Part shown: piece after piece, positions 35,453-44,091 of the stretch
Layout of the letters: each line of letters starts with the position of its first letter
How positions within the stretch are numbered: position 1 is the stretch's first letter
Assembly: GCA_040882255.1 (NCBI GenBank)
Contig: JBBEBP010000027.1
Location: 1 to 64,000 of the forward strand
Source: PWQG01 sp040882255
Lineage (GTDB): Bacteria; Pseudomonadota; Gammaproteobacteria; Pseudomonadales; Pseudohongiellaceae
Length of the DNA stretch: 64,000 nt
Direction of reading: 5' to 3'
Translations under genes and position numbers: made by a program
The notes under the pieces: generated by a model
What the model saw: only the letters and a program-made list of their open reading frames with translations
What the model was told of the DNA's origin: nothing
Databases searched by the model: none

Positions 35453-37807
35453 TCAGAAAATGATCTCTGGTGACAGGCTGTCTTCGTTGTCGCGGTTGTT
35501 GTGGCGCGAGGGTACGCCCGCTGCCCCTCCTTCCGGGGCGGTTTCCGCCAGAAATAGCTCGAAGAAGGTGTTCGGTTGACCGGGGCGGGCCAGTTGGCCG
35601 GTATCACGGTTGATCAGGCGCGAGACCACGCCGTCGGGCCGTTGCAGCATGCTTTCGGGCGTCCCCTCCAGTGCCTGTTTCATATAATCGATCCAGATCG
35701 GAACGGCCACGGTGGCACCCTGTTCGGACTCACCCAGTGGTTCCGGGGTGTCCATGCCCACGAAGACGCTGGTGGCGATGTCCCGGTTGAAACCCGTAAA
35801 CCACAGTTCCGCCGGTCCGTTGGTGGTGCCGGTCTTGCCCATCAGGTCGTTCCTGGGCAGCTCGCGTGCCACGCGGCGTCCGCTGCCTTCCTCCACGACG
35901 GAACGCATCATCGTGCCGAGGATGTAGGTGACGCGGGGATCCACCACCTGTTCCGCCTTTCGCACCCCGTCTTCGCAGGGGTCGCAGGCGACCGGTGTGT
36001 CCGCTTCGTACATCACGCCGTCCAGGGTGGTGATCCGGCGGATCAGGTGGGGCTCTATACGCTGGCCCCCATTGGCGATCATGGCGTAGGCGGTGGCCAT
36101 CTGCAGTGGCTGGACGGCCTGTGAACCCAGGGCAAGTGTCAGATCATTGCGATCGAAATTATCTGTAGTGATGCCGAATTTATTCGCAAAGTCGATCACC
36201 CTGGATGCGCCGAGCTGATCATAGAGTCGCACGGCGGGCACGTTGCGCGAATCCTTGAAGGCATTCCGCAGTGTGATCGGGCCGACGAAGTTGCGTTCAT
36301 AGTTCTGGGGGCGGTAACCGTTTCGCGAGAAAGGGGCATCATTAATGGTGTCCGCCGGTGTGTAGCCGTTGGCCAGCGCCGCGCCGTACAGGAACGGCTT
36401 GAACCCCGAGCCGGGTTGACGCGCCGATGTGGCGCGGTTGACCTGGCTGTAGCGGAAATCGTAGCCACCGGTCATGGCCAGTATGTGGCCGTTCTCTGGG
36501 GAGACGGACACGATGGCTCCTTGCAGTTCCGGCACCTGACCCAGCTCCCAGCGGCCTTCGCTGCCCTGCCGGACCCGCACAAGATCGCCCTGTGTGACCA
36601 CGTCGGCGGCCTCCTCCGGCGGGGGCCAGGCGTTGTCGCGTGTGATAAAGGGCCGGGCCCAGCTCAGTCCGTCCCAGCCTACCAGTTGTTCGGTGCCATC
36701 CTGCATCAGTACCGTGGCACTGCGTTCCTCCACGGCGGTAACGATGGCCGGGTGCTGATTGCCGTAGACCGGTACACCTGACAGTTGCTCAAGCCAATAC
36801 TCGTTCGGGTCTTCGCCGCGGGGCGGCAGGTGGTTCTCCGGCCCCCGATAGCCATGGCGGCGGTCGTAGTAATTTTCCAGGCCATCGCGCAGTGACTGCG
36901 TTGCGGCGCTCTGCAGCTCACTGTCGATGGTGGTGATGACCTCGAAGCCTTCCCGGTAGATGTCCTCTCCGTATTCGGAGTAGAGCTGCTGGCGAATCCG
37001 TTCAACCACGTAGGGGGCATTCACGTCGATGCTGCGCAGGTAGCGTCTCGCGGTGATCGGTTCGGCGATGGCTTCTGCATGGGTCTGGCGATCGATCATG
37101 CCCTGTGCCAGCATCTTGTCCAGCACCACGTCGCGCCGGCGCTTGGCGCGCGACGGGTTGGCCACCGGGTTGCAGACTGACGGGCAGGGGAGCACGGAAG
37201 CCATGACCGCGAACTGTGCCAGAGTCATTTCGCTGACCGGCCGGTCATAGTAGGCTTGGGCCGCTGCACTGATACCCTCGGCTCCGCCGCCGAAATAGAC
37301 CAGGTTCAGATAGAGCTCGAGAATCTCTTCCTTGCTCAGCTCCTGCTGGATGCGGAGTGCGAACGGGATCTCTTTCAGCTTGCGGGCATAGACGTTGTCG
37401 CTGTCAAAGGAGATGTTGTTGGCCAGCTGCATGGTGATGGTGCTGCCGCCGCCCAGGTTCACGCCGCGCACGAAGCCGTAAAACCCGCGGATCAGGCCGC
37501 GCAGATCCACGCCGGGGTGGGAGTAGAACCGGGAATCTTCGCTGGCGATGACTGCCTGGACCATCAGTGGCGGGATTTCCTCGTAATCGATGGGATTGCG
37601 CCGCACCCCGATCTCATCGACCAGCTGTCCGTCCGCCGTCAGGATACGCAGTGGTGTTTCCAGTTCGACATGGCGGTAGGTTTCAGCCGCCGGGAGCTGG
37701 GGGGACAGGTACAGGTACGCCGCCGACGCGATCATGATCGCGCCGCTGAAGCCGAAAACAGCGAAGACGGCCAGCTTTCTGATGAGTGTTTTCCAGACTT
37801 TTTTCAC
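35453..37807 (-). CDS. ponA: class A penicillin-binding protein, PBP1a type
   Basis: This bifunctional peptidoglycan synthase is about 784 residues long. It has an N-terminal membrane helix, the glycosyltransferase domain (AVIASEDSRFYSHPGVD; GGGSTITMQLANN; EILELYLNLVYFGGG), the OB-like PBP1a insert and the transpeptidase domain with SGFK (SxxK), SRN in KDSRNVPA and KTGTTNG. GTG at 37807 gives the basic start MKKVWKTLIRKL; ATG at 37852 in the same frame is the alternative. Neither has a strong ribosome site. It diverges from pilM, as in pseudomonads. Confidence 0.92.
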   Translation of the reverse strand: MKKVWKTLIRKLAVFAVFGFSGAIMIASAAYLYLSPQLPAAETYRHVELETPLRILTADGQLVDEIGVRRNPIDYEEIPPLMVQAVIASEDSRFYSHPGVDLRGLIRGFYGFVRGVNLGGGSTITMQLANNISFDSDNVYARKLKEIPFALRIQQELSKEEILELYLNLVYFGGGAEGISAAAQAYYDRPVSEMTLAQFAVMASVLPCPSVCNPVANPSRAKRRRDVVLDKMLAQGMIDRQTHAEAIAEPITARRYLRSIDVNAPYVVERIRQQLYSEYGEDIYREGFEVITTIDSELQSAATQSLRDGLENYYDRRHGYRGPENHLPPRGEDPNEYWLEQLSGVPVYGNQHPAIVTAVEERSATVLMQDGTEQLVGWDGLSWARPFITRDNAWPPPEEAADVVTQGDLVRVRQGSEGRWELGQVPELQGAIVSVSPENGHILAMTGGYDFRYSQVNRATSARQPGSGFKPFLYGAALANGYTPADTINDAPFSRNGYRPQNYERNFVGPITLRNAFKDSRNVPAVRLYDQLGASRVIDFANKFGITTDNFDRNDLTLALGSQAVQPLQMATAYAMIANGGQRIEPHLIRRITTLDGVMYEADTPVACDPCEDGVRKAEQVVDPRVTYILGTMMRSVVEEGSGRRVARELPRNDLMGKTGTTNGPAELWFTGFNRDIATSVFVGMDTPEPLGESEQGATVAVPIWIDYMKQALEGTPESMLQRPDGVVSRLINRDTGQLARPGQPNTFFELFLAETAPEGGAAGVPSRHNNRDNEDSLSPEIIF

Positions 37808-37852
37808 AATGACAGTATACCGTGGTTGCTGGGCAAACGTGACCCGTATCAT

Positions 37853-38114
37853 GGTATGTAGATCACACTTGGGGCACTATACGTCAAGTCATTTGTTGAA
37901 AAAGTTTGATAATTGATTGAAAGCCATATAAAAGTTTGCTTTTATAGTAGGTAGTGCTTTGGATGGAGGGTGTCCGGGAGCCCCGGAGTGGAGTGAGATT
38001 GCGATGCAGAATGGCGATCCGTGATGGCCCGGGAGTGGCCGGGATGCCCGTGGCGCGATATAACAGGTACAGGAACGGGATTCTCTCGGGCAGAGCGCTC
38101 GACAGGCGGTTGTA
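37853..38114. promoter_or_regulatory. ponA/pilM divergent intergenic region with AT-rich dyad
   Basis: Bases 37880-37950 are strikingly AT-rich for this sequence and hold TATAAAAG/CTTTTATA (37927-37934 and 37939-37946) plus several TTGA hexamers, so at least one promoter is likely here. I could not pick a single -35/-10 pair with good spacing. The following 150 bases up to pilM are GC-rich leader without a recognised fold. Confidence 0.45.
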
Positions 38115-39170
38115 TTGAAATTATTTTCAAAAAAATCAAAGACTTTGCTGGGCGTTGATATCAGTTCCACAGCGGTGAAGCTCGTCGAGTTGCATCAGGC
38201 GGGGGCGGGCTGGCGGCTGGAAAACTACGTGATTCGTCCGCTGCCGGAGAAAGCTGTCCAGGAAAAGAACATCCAGGACACGGCGTCCGTGGCCGAGTGC
38301 GTGCGCCAGGCCGTGACATTGCTCAAGCCGCGTGACCGCTCCGCTGCAGTGGCCGTGGCGGGCTCCGCTGTGATCACCAAAGTGATCGAGATGAACGCGC
38401 ATCTCAATGACTCCGAGCTGGAAAACCAGATTGTGGTCGAGGCGGACCAGTACATACCCTACCCGCTCAGCGAAGTCGCCATCGATTTCGAGCGCCAGCC
38501 CAGCGACGATCCGGACGCGGAGACCGTGGATGTCCTGCTGGCGGCCTGTCGCAGGGAAAACGTGGACAGCCGTGTGCAGGCCCTGCAGGAGGGCGGGCTG
38601 GAGGTCAACGTGGTGGACATCGAGGCGTTTGCCATGGAGCGCGCCTGCGGACTGCTGGAAAGTCAGCTTGACGGTATGCCGGAAATGCTGGCTATCGTTG
38701 ATATCGGCGCCAATGCCGTCACTCTCTACATCCTGCGGAACGGCAGAACCCTCTACACTCGCGAACAGCTGTTCGGGGGGAAGCAATTGCTGGAACAGAT
38801 CCAGCTGCAACTCTCCCTGTCCCCCGCTGAAGCGGACCGGGCACTGCGCAAGGGCGAGTTGCCAGAGGAGTTCGCCACTGATGTGCTGCCCGGATTCCGC
38901 GAGCAGCTGGTGGACCAGATTAACCGGGCGCTGCAGTTCTTCTTTTCCTCCAGCCACTACAATGATGTGGACCGCATCGTGCTGGCCGGTGGCGTGGCCG
39001 TGCTGGAGGGGCTGGCCGGGCAGCTTGAGGAAAGCACCGGCACTGCCGTGATGGTGGCCGATCCGTTCCGTAATGTGGAAATCGGCAGCAAGGTCAATTC
39101 GGCGGCGCTGGCTGCGGATGCGCCGGCCCTGATGATTGCCAGTGGACTGGCCCTGAGAAAACGGTACTGA
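38115..39170 (+). CDS. pilM: type IV pilus inner-membrane platform protein PilM
   Basis: This 351-residue cytoplasmic actin-like ATPase has LLGVDISSTAVKLVEL, IVDIGANAVTLYIL and VLAGGVAVLEGLA nucleotide-binding loops. PilM binds the N-terminus of PilN and links the alignment complex to the cytoplasm. Translation starts at TTG (38115) after AGGCGG. It is first in pilMNOPQ, whose genes abut or overlap. Confidence 0.95.
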   Translation: MKLFSKKSKTLLGVDISSTAVKLVELHQAGAGWRLENYVIRPLPEKAVQEKNIQDTASVAECVRQAVTLLKPRDRSAAVAVAGSAVITKVIEMNAHLNDSELENQIVVEADQYIPYPLSEVAIDFERQPSDDPDAETVDVLLAACRRENVDSRVQALQEGGLEVNVVDIEAFAMERACGLLESQLDGMPEMLAIVDIGANAVTLYILRNGRTLYTREQLFGGKQLLEQIQLQLSLSPAEADRALRKGELPEEFATDVLPGFREQLVDQINRALQFFFSSSHYNDVDRIVLAGGVAVLEGLAGQLEESTGTAVMVADPFRNVEIGSKVNSAALAADAPALMIASGLALRKRY

Positions 39171-39761
39171 ATGATGGCCTCGATCAACCTCTTACCCTGG
39201 CGAGAACGACTGAGAGAGGAGCGCAAGCGCGAATTCCTGGTGATGCTGGGCGGTATTGTCGTGATCGCAGCCGGGCTGGTGTTTCTCGTGGACCGCTACT
39301 TCCGCGGTGAGCTGGACGACCAGCAGACCAGAAACAGTCTGATCAGTGAAGAGATTGCCGTGATGGACAGCCGTCTCACCGAGATCAGTCAGCTGCGCGA
39401 TCAGCGCGCCGATATTCTCGACCGAATGGAGGTGATCCGGGATCTGCAGGGCAGTCGGCCATTGATCGTCTACGTTTTCGATGAAATGGTCCGGACACTG
39501 CCTTCGGCGGTGTACTTCAATAACGTGCAGCGTCAGGGCGATGTGCTGAGTATCGAAGGGGTGGCCGAGTCCAACAATCAGGTCTCGGAACTGATGCGCC
39601 GCCTGGATGAGTCCGAGTGGTTCCAGGAGCCGGGTCTGGAACAGATCTCCGCAACCACTGCCACCTGGACCGACCGCGGCTCGGCCAATGCGTTTTCCCT
39701 GACGCTGCAGTTGGAGAGCATGACGCAGAGCGACAATGAGCAGACGGCGGAGAGCGATTGA
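39171..39761 (+). CDS. pilN: type IV pilus alignment protein PilN
   Basis: This 196-residue bitopic protein has the conserved cytoplasmic INLLPWRERLREERKREF that binds PilM, one membrane helix (residues about 24-44), then a periplasmic coiled coil and ferredoxin-like domain. It starts directly after the pilM stop and dimerises with PilO. Confidence 0.94.
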   Translation: MMASINLLPWRERLREERKREFLVMLGGIVVIAAGLVFLVDRYFRGELDDQQTRNSLISEEIAVMDSRLTEISQLRDQRADILDRMEVIRDLQGSRPLIVYVFDEMVRTLPSAVYFNNVQRQGDVLSIEGVAESNNQVSELMRRLDESEWFQEPGLEQISATTATWTDRGSANAFSLTLQLESMTQSDNEQTAESD

Positions 39762-40459
39762 GCATGGCGATTCTGACGAAAGGAAAACAGAAGAGCGCCG
39801 AGCGGGCCCGCCGTCCGGGTGCCCTGCAGGGCATGATCCGGGAGCTGCGTGACTTCGACTGGAACAATCTGGGGGATATCGAGACGATCGGCGTCTGGCC
39901 CGGGCCGGTCAAGGCAGTCATCGTTCTCGTGGTATTCCTGTTGTGTCTCGGAGCCGGGTACTGGTTTGATGTCCGTCAGTTACAGGATCAACTCACCGCG
40001 TCGGAGCGGGAGGAGGGTGAGCTGCTCAGTGAGTATGAGCAGAAAGCGTTCATGGCCGCCAATCTGGAAGAGTACCGCGTGCAGACAGTGCAGATGGAAG
40101 AGGATTTTGCCGAGCTGCTGCGTCAACTGCCCGGACAGACTGAAGTGCCCGATCTGGTGGATGACATCACCGAGACCGGTCTGGGCAGTGGACTGTCCTT
40201 CTCCCGCATCGAGCTGAGTGATGAGGTGGTGCACGAGTTCTACATCGAACAGCCCATTCAGCTGGAAGTGGCGGGCGATTACCACGAGTTCGGGGCTTTC
40301 GTCAGTGGTGTGGCCAGCCTGCCGCGGATTGTCACGCTGCATGATTTCACCATTGACGCCGGTAATGAGCGGTCCAGTATCACCATGCAGATCACGGCGC
40401 GGACCTACCGTTATCGTCAGCCTGAGGTGAGCGGGGAGGGGGTCAATGGTGATCAGTAA
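39758..40459 (+). CDS. pilO: type IV pilus alignment protein PilO
   Basis: This 233-residue bitopic protein has a cytoplasmic N-terminus, one helix (VKAVIVLVVFLLCLGAGYWF), a periplasmic coiled coil (residues about 75-125) and a ferredoxin-like fold. TTG at 39758 overlaps the pilN stop; ATG two codons later (39764), with GGAGAG upstream, is an equally good start. Confidence 0.93.
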   Translation: MSMAILTKGKQKSAERARRPGALQGMIRELRDFDWNNLGDIETIGVWPGPVKAVIVLVVFLLCLGAGYWFDVRQLQDQLTASEREEGELLSEYEQKAFMAANLEEYRVQTVQMEEDFAELLRQLPGQTEVPDLVDDITETGLGSGLSFSRIELSDEVVHEFYIEQPIQLEVAGDYHEFGAFVSGVASLPRIVTLHDFTIDAGNERSSITMQITARTYRYRQPEVSGEGVNGDQ

Positions 40460-40988
40460 TCGCGCTTACGGAACAACAGGCAGGTCATTGGCTGCTTTCC
40501 TGGTGCTGCTGTTGACTGCCTGCAATGGGGGCTCCGAGACCGCGCAGTTGCGGCAGCAGTTGAGTTCGATAGCCGAACAGCCGGGTGGTGAGATCGAGCC
40601 GCTGCCCGAGTTCGAGTCCTACGAGGCTTTTACGTACAGTGCCGCTTCCCTGCGTAGTCCGTTCGAGTTGCCACGTATTGCCTCGCAGGATGACGGAGAA
40701 CCGCCAGCCATGGTGCAGCCGGATCTGGAGCGCGAACGCGAGCCGCTGGAAGCGTTCTCGATCAATTCGCTGGAGATGGTCGGCATGCTGCGTCGGGAAG
40801 ACCGGACTATGGCACTGGTACGGGATGAAACAGGGCAGGTACATCGTGTGACGCGGGGGAATTACATGGGTCGTAATCATGGCCAGGTGAATTCCATCAC
40901 GGCGGAACGTATCGAATTGACGGAAATCGTACCGGCCGGTGATGGTGGCTGGATAGAAAGGCCGCGTACGGTCGAGTTATCACAATGA
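40446..40988 (+). CDS. pilP: type IV pilus lipoprotein PilP
   Basis: This 180-residue inner-membrane lipoprotein has the signal SLAAFLVLLLTAC with a lipobox cysteine, a flexible linker and the C-terminal beta domain (LEMVGMLRREDRTMALVRDETGQVHRV) that contacts PilQ. Its start lies 14 bases inside the end of pilO. Confidence 0.93.
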   Translation: MVISNRAYGTTGRSLAAFLVLLLTACNGGSETAQLRQQLSSIAEQPGGEIEPLPEFESYEAFTYSAASLRSPFELPRIASQDDGEPPAMVQPDLEREREPLEAFSINSLEMVGMLRREDRTMALVRDETGQVHRVTRGNYMGRNHGQVNSITAERIELTEIVPAGDGGWIERPRTVELSQ

Positions 40989-43252
40989 GGGGGTGCGGGA
41001 TGAGTGCAATCACCTGCATGATGAAAGAACGACATGGCTGGCTGGCGGGACTGCTGCTTGCCGGATTGCTGATCGGCACGGGACAGGCTCGTGCGCAGGA
41101 TACGGTGAGTCTGCAGAGCGTGAGTTTTGCGGACCTGCCGGGTGATCAATTCGAAGTCCAGGTGGAGTTCGATGGCACGCCGCCAGAGCCGGGTGGATTC
41201 GTTCTGGAGGACCCGCCGCGAATTGCAATCGACCTTCCGGCCACACGCAGCGCGCTGGGGCAGCGCGAATATCCGGTGAGTAGTGGTAACACGGAAAGTC
41301 TGCTGGTTCTGGAAACGGCGGGCCGGACGCGCTTGCTGTTCAATCTGCGGGACCCCGGGCGCTACGAGACCCGTATTGACGGCAACACCATGATCGTCAG
41401 CCTGACGGGTAGCGAAGCGCCGCAGGACGGATCCGGGCAGCGTCTGGCCGCCGCGCCCGATGCGGATGCTGGACAGAGCGAACCGGAAATGGCCCGCGCT
41501 TCCGATGATGCCTCGTCGGGTACCCGAGTGATAGATGTGAATTTCCGCAGCGGTGACGCGCGGGGTGAAGGGGTGCTGGTGCTGGAGCTGTCGGACACCG
41601 GTGCCGTGATATCCACCGATCGCACGGGGCGGCAGGTCCAGGCCGTGCTGGACGGGGTCGAGGTGCCGGCCGATTTCAACCGCCGCTTTGATGTCTCCGA
41701 TTTTGCCACGCCGGTGAGCACGGTGGATGTGCTGCCGGACGGCGGTGATGCCCTTGTCGAGATGCGGATGGCGGAAGACTATGACTACGTGGCCTGGCAG
41801 GAGGGGCGCTATCTCAATATCGGGGTCAGTCCGGTGGATACTGCCGGGACGAGTGACGACCCGGCCAGTCAATACTCGGATGTGCTGGTGACGCTGACAT
41901 TCCAGGATATCGACGTGCGTTCGGTGCTGCAGATCCTGGCGGAAGAGAATGATTTCAATCTTGTGGTCAGTGATGCCGTCAGTGGTAGTGTCACCCTGCA
42001 CCTGGAGGAAGTGCCCTGGGACCAGGCGCTGGACCTGGTTCTGCAGTCCCGCAATCTGGACAAACGGATGGTGGGTAATGTGCTGTACGTGGCGCCTTCC
42101 AGTGAGATCGCGGCCCAGCAACAACTGGCGCTGGAAGCCAGTCGCCAGGCCGAGGCGCTGGAGCCCCTCCACACAGAATATATCCAGGTCAATTATGCGG
42201 ATGCCGGCAACATTCTCAGTCTGTTGACCGGTTCCGAGAGCGGCTCGTCGCCGCAGCAACAGTCGTCCGGTGAGGGTCAGAGCCAGGGGGGCGGTGACGG
42301 CGGCGGCAGTGACGTGGAAATGGCGGCTGGCGGCGGCGATCAGTCGCGCGGCATTCTTTCCAGCCGTGGCACGGCCACGGTCGACGAGCGCACCAATATC
42401 ATCATCATCCGCGATGTGGCCAGCAAGTTGGCTGAAGTCCGGGAAATGCTCAGCCAGCTTGATATTCCGGTCCGTCAGGTGCTGATCGAGGCGCGTATCG
42501 TCAACGTCTCGACCGACTTTGGCCGCGACCTGGGTATACGCTGGGGCGCTGCGGGGCGCGCCAATGGCGACAGTGGTTTCCACTATGGCGGCAGCCTGGA
42601 GTCAAGTGCGCGGCAGGCAGCGTCCGGTGACGGGGAGGTGGACACGTTCCCGGACGCCCTTGCGGTGGATCTGGGGGCCGATTCCGAGGAGGCCAGCAGC
42701 TTTGCCATCGGCTTCGCCCGTGACAGTCACCTTATCGAGCTGGAGCTCTCTGCCCTCGAGAGTACCGGCAATGGCGAGGTCATCGCCCGGCCCAAGGTCA
42801 CCACGCAGGACAAGGTGATGGCCAATATCCAGTCCGGGGTGCGCATTCCCTACCAGGCGCAGGCAGGCGGTACGGCCGGCGGCTCCACCACGGAGTTCGT
42901 GGATGCGGTGCTGTCGCTGGAAGTGACACCACAGATCACGCCTGACGGACGCATCATCATGGAGCTGAGCATCAACCAGGATTCAGTAGCGCCCAGTTCC
43001 GGCCAGGTGCCGGCCATCAATACCAACTCGGTCAACACCAGTGTGCTGGTGGATGACGGAGATACGGTGGTGCTGGGCGGTATTTTCCGGGAGGAAACCA
43101 CGACCACGGAAAGCAAGACGCCGTTGCTTGGCGACGTGCCCTACCTGGGCCGGCTGTTCAGCCGAACCAGCACGGACCGGCGCCGGACCGAGTTGCTGAT
43201 CTTTATCACGCCGCGCATTATCGCCGAGTGGGGTGGTGGTGGGAGCCGCTAG
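40985..43252 (+). CDS. pilQ: type IV pilus secretin PilQ
   Basis: This 755-residue outer-membrane secretin has a signal peptide ending near AQA/RAQD, two AMIN domains (roughly residues 30-270), N0/STN and N1 modules (VLVTLTFQDIDVRSVLQILAEEN; TEYIQVNYADAGNILSLL), an acidic Ser/Gly-rich insertion, and the secretin core with VPYLGRLFSRTSTDRRRTELLIFITPRI. ATG at 40985 overlaps the pilP stop; ATG at 41000 is possible. The last codons and stop lie inside the left arm of element B2. Confidence 0.95.
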   Translation: MRGCGMSAITCMMKERHGWLAGLLLAGLLIGTGQARAQDTVSLQSVSFADLPGDQFEVQVEFDGTPPEPGGFVLEDPPRIAIDLPATRSALGQREYPVSSGNTESLLVLETAGRTRLLFNLRDPGRYETRIDGNTMIVSLTGSEAPQDGSGQRLAAAPDADAGQSEPEMARASDDASSGTRVIDVNFRSGDARGEGVLVLELSDTGAVISTDRTGRQVQAVLDGVEVPADFNRRFDVSDFATPVSTVDVLPDGGDALVEMRMAEDYDYVAWQEGRYLNIGVSPVDTAGTSDDPASQYSDVLVTLTFQDIDVRSVLQILAEENDFNLVVSDAVSGSVTLHLEEVPWDQALDLVLQSRNLDKRMVGNVLYVAPSSEIAAQQQLALEASRQAEALEPLHTEYIQVNYADAGNILSLLTGSESGSSPQQQSSGEGQSQGGGDGGGSDVEMAAGGGDQSRGILSSRGTATVDERTNIIIIRDVASKLAEVREMLSQLDIPVRQVLIEARIVNVSTDFGRDLGIRWGAAGRANGDSGFHYGGSLESSARQAASGDGEVDTFPDALAVDLGADSEEASSFAIGFARDSHLIELELSALESTGNGEVIARPKVTTQDKVMANIQSGVRIPYQAQAGGTAGGSTTEFVDAVLSLEVTPQITPDGRIIMELSINQDSVAPSSGQVPAINTNSVNTSVLVDDGDTVVLGGIFREETTTTESKTPLLGDVPYLGRLFSRTSTDRRRTELLIFITPRIIAEWGGGGSR

Positions 43253-43402
43253 GCAGGTATGGGGCGCCACTGCACGGCCTGGCGCAGCCCCTGGCGGCGT
43301 TGCTGTGCTTGCCAAGGGCTACGGCCATTGGCGGCGCACAGCGTCTTGCCAGGAGCTACGCCAGACTCGCGCAGCGACGCCCCATACCTGCCCAGCGGCT
43401 CC
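43242..43402. repeat. palindromic element B2 (family B), overlapping the pilQ stop
   Basis: A 161-bp element. Outer arms 43242-43266 and 43378-43402 pair at 24 of 25. The left arm contains the final pilQ codons and TAG (43250-43252), so the right arm is an inverted copy of a coding end. Inner arms 43279-43294 and 43349-43364 pair with a few G-T or mismatched positions. The centre 43297-43348 is identical to B1 over 52 bases. Confidence 0.88.
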
Positions 43403-43405
43403 CGG

Positions 43406-43450
43406 CCGCTGATCAGGCTCGCGCAAAGGCCTGCCCTGCCTGATCAGCGG
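43406..43450. repeat. perfect 13-bp hairpin between pilQ and aroK
   Basis: CCGCTGATCAGGC (43406-43418) and GCCTGATCAGCGG (43438-43450) are perfect complements around a 19-base loop. It directly follows B2. There is no T-run, so it is not a standard terminator, though it may stabilise an mRNA end. Bases 43451-43557 up to aroK show no clear promoter. Confidence 0.7.
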
Positions 43451-43557
43451 TTCCGCCGCTGAACACGGAAGGCTGCGTGGTGGGTTGGCTGCTTGTTTTT
43501 TTTGGCGCTTACCGCGAGAATGGCCGGTTCCACCGGCCGGCGCGGCAAGCGAACTTC

Positions 43558-44091
43558 ATGCAGGCAGTTGATAATATCTTCCTGATCGGACCCATGGGTG
43601 TGGGCAAGACCACTATTGGCCGCCAGTTGGCGGCCGAGCTGCGTCTGCGTTTCCTGGATTCCGACCGGGAGCTGGAAGCGGTCACCGGCGCGGATATCCC
43701 CTGGATTTTTGATGTGGAAGGCGAAGAGGGCTTCCGCTTGCGCGAGGAGCGCATGATCGATCGGCTGACGCAACTGGACGGAGTTGTGCTGGCCACCGGG
43801 GGTGGAGCCATTCTGTCTGCGGACAGCCGTCGGCGTCTGCATGAGCGGGGCACGGTGGTCTACCTGCGCGCCAGCCTCAAGCAACTGCAGCAACGCACTC
43901 GCAAGGACAGGAGCCGACCGTTGCTGCAGACGGCCAATCCGGCGGCAAAGATACGGGAGCTGATGGAGCAGCGTGACCCACTGTATCGGGAGACGGCCCA
44001 TCTCATCATCGACACCACGCGGCGTGGTCCGCGCAGTGTTATCGCAGAAATCCGGCGGCGAATCCCCGCCGTTCGCGGAACGACAACATGA
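43558..44091 (+). CDS. aroK: shikimate kinase
   Basis: This 177-residue P-loop kinase has Walker A LIGPMGVGKTTIGR, the shikimate-binding DSDRELE, and ATGGGAIL. It phosphorylates shikimate in the aromatic pathway. ATG at 43558 gives the family N-terminus; the frame is open to 43477 but that part is not conserved. The ribosome site is weak, so the start is uncertain. It overlaps aroB by four bases. Confidence 0.95.
   Translation: MQAVDNIFLIGPMGVGKTTIGRQLAAELRLRFLDSDRELEAVTGADIPWIFDVEGEEGFRLREERMIDRLTQLDGVVLATGGGAILSADSRRRLHERGTVVYLRASLKQLQQRTRKDRSRPLLQTANPAAKIRELMEQRDPLYRETAHLIIDTTRRGPRSVIAEIRRRIPAVRGTTT

Noticed and set aside
37950..38114. riboswitch in the pilM leader
   Set aside because: The leader is GC-rich with short complementary stretches, but I could not match it to any known aptamer, including c-di-GMP classes.
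40877..42583. 568-codon frame antisense to pilQ
   Set aside because: It lies entirely opposite a clear secretin gene, and its translation is repetitive and basic without a recognisable domain.
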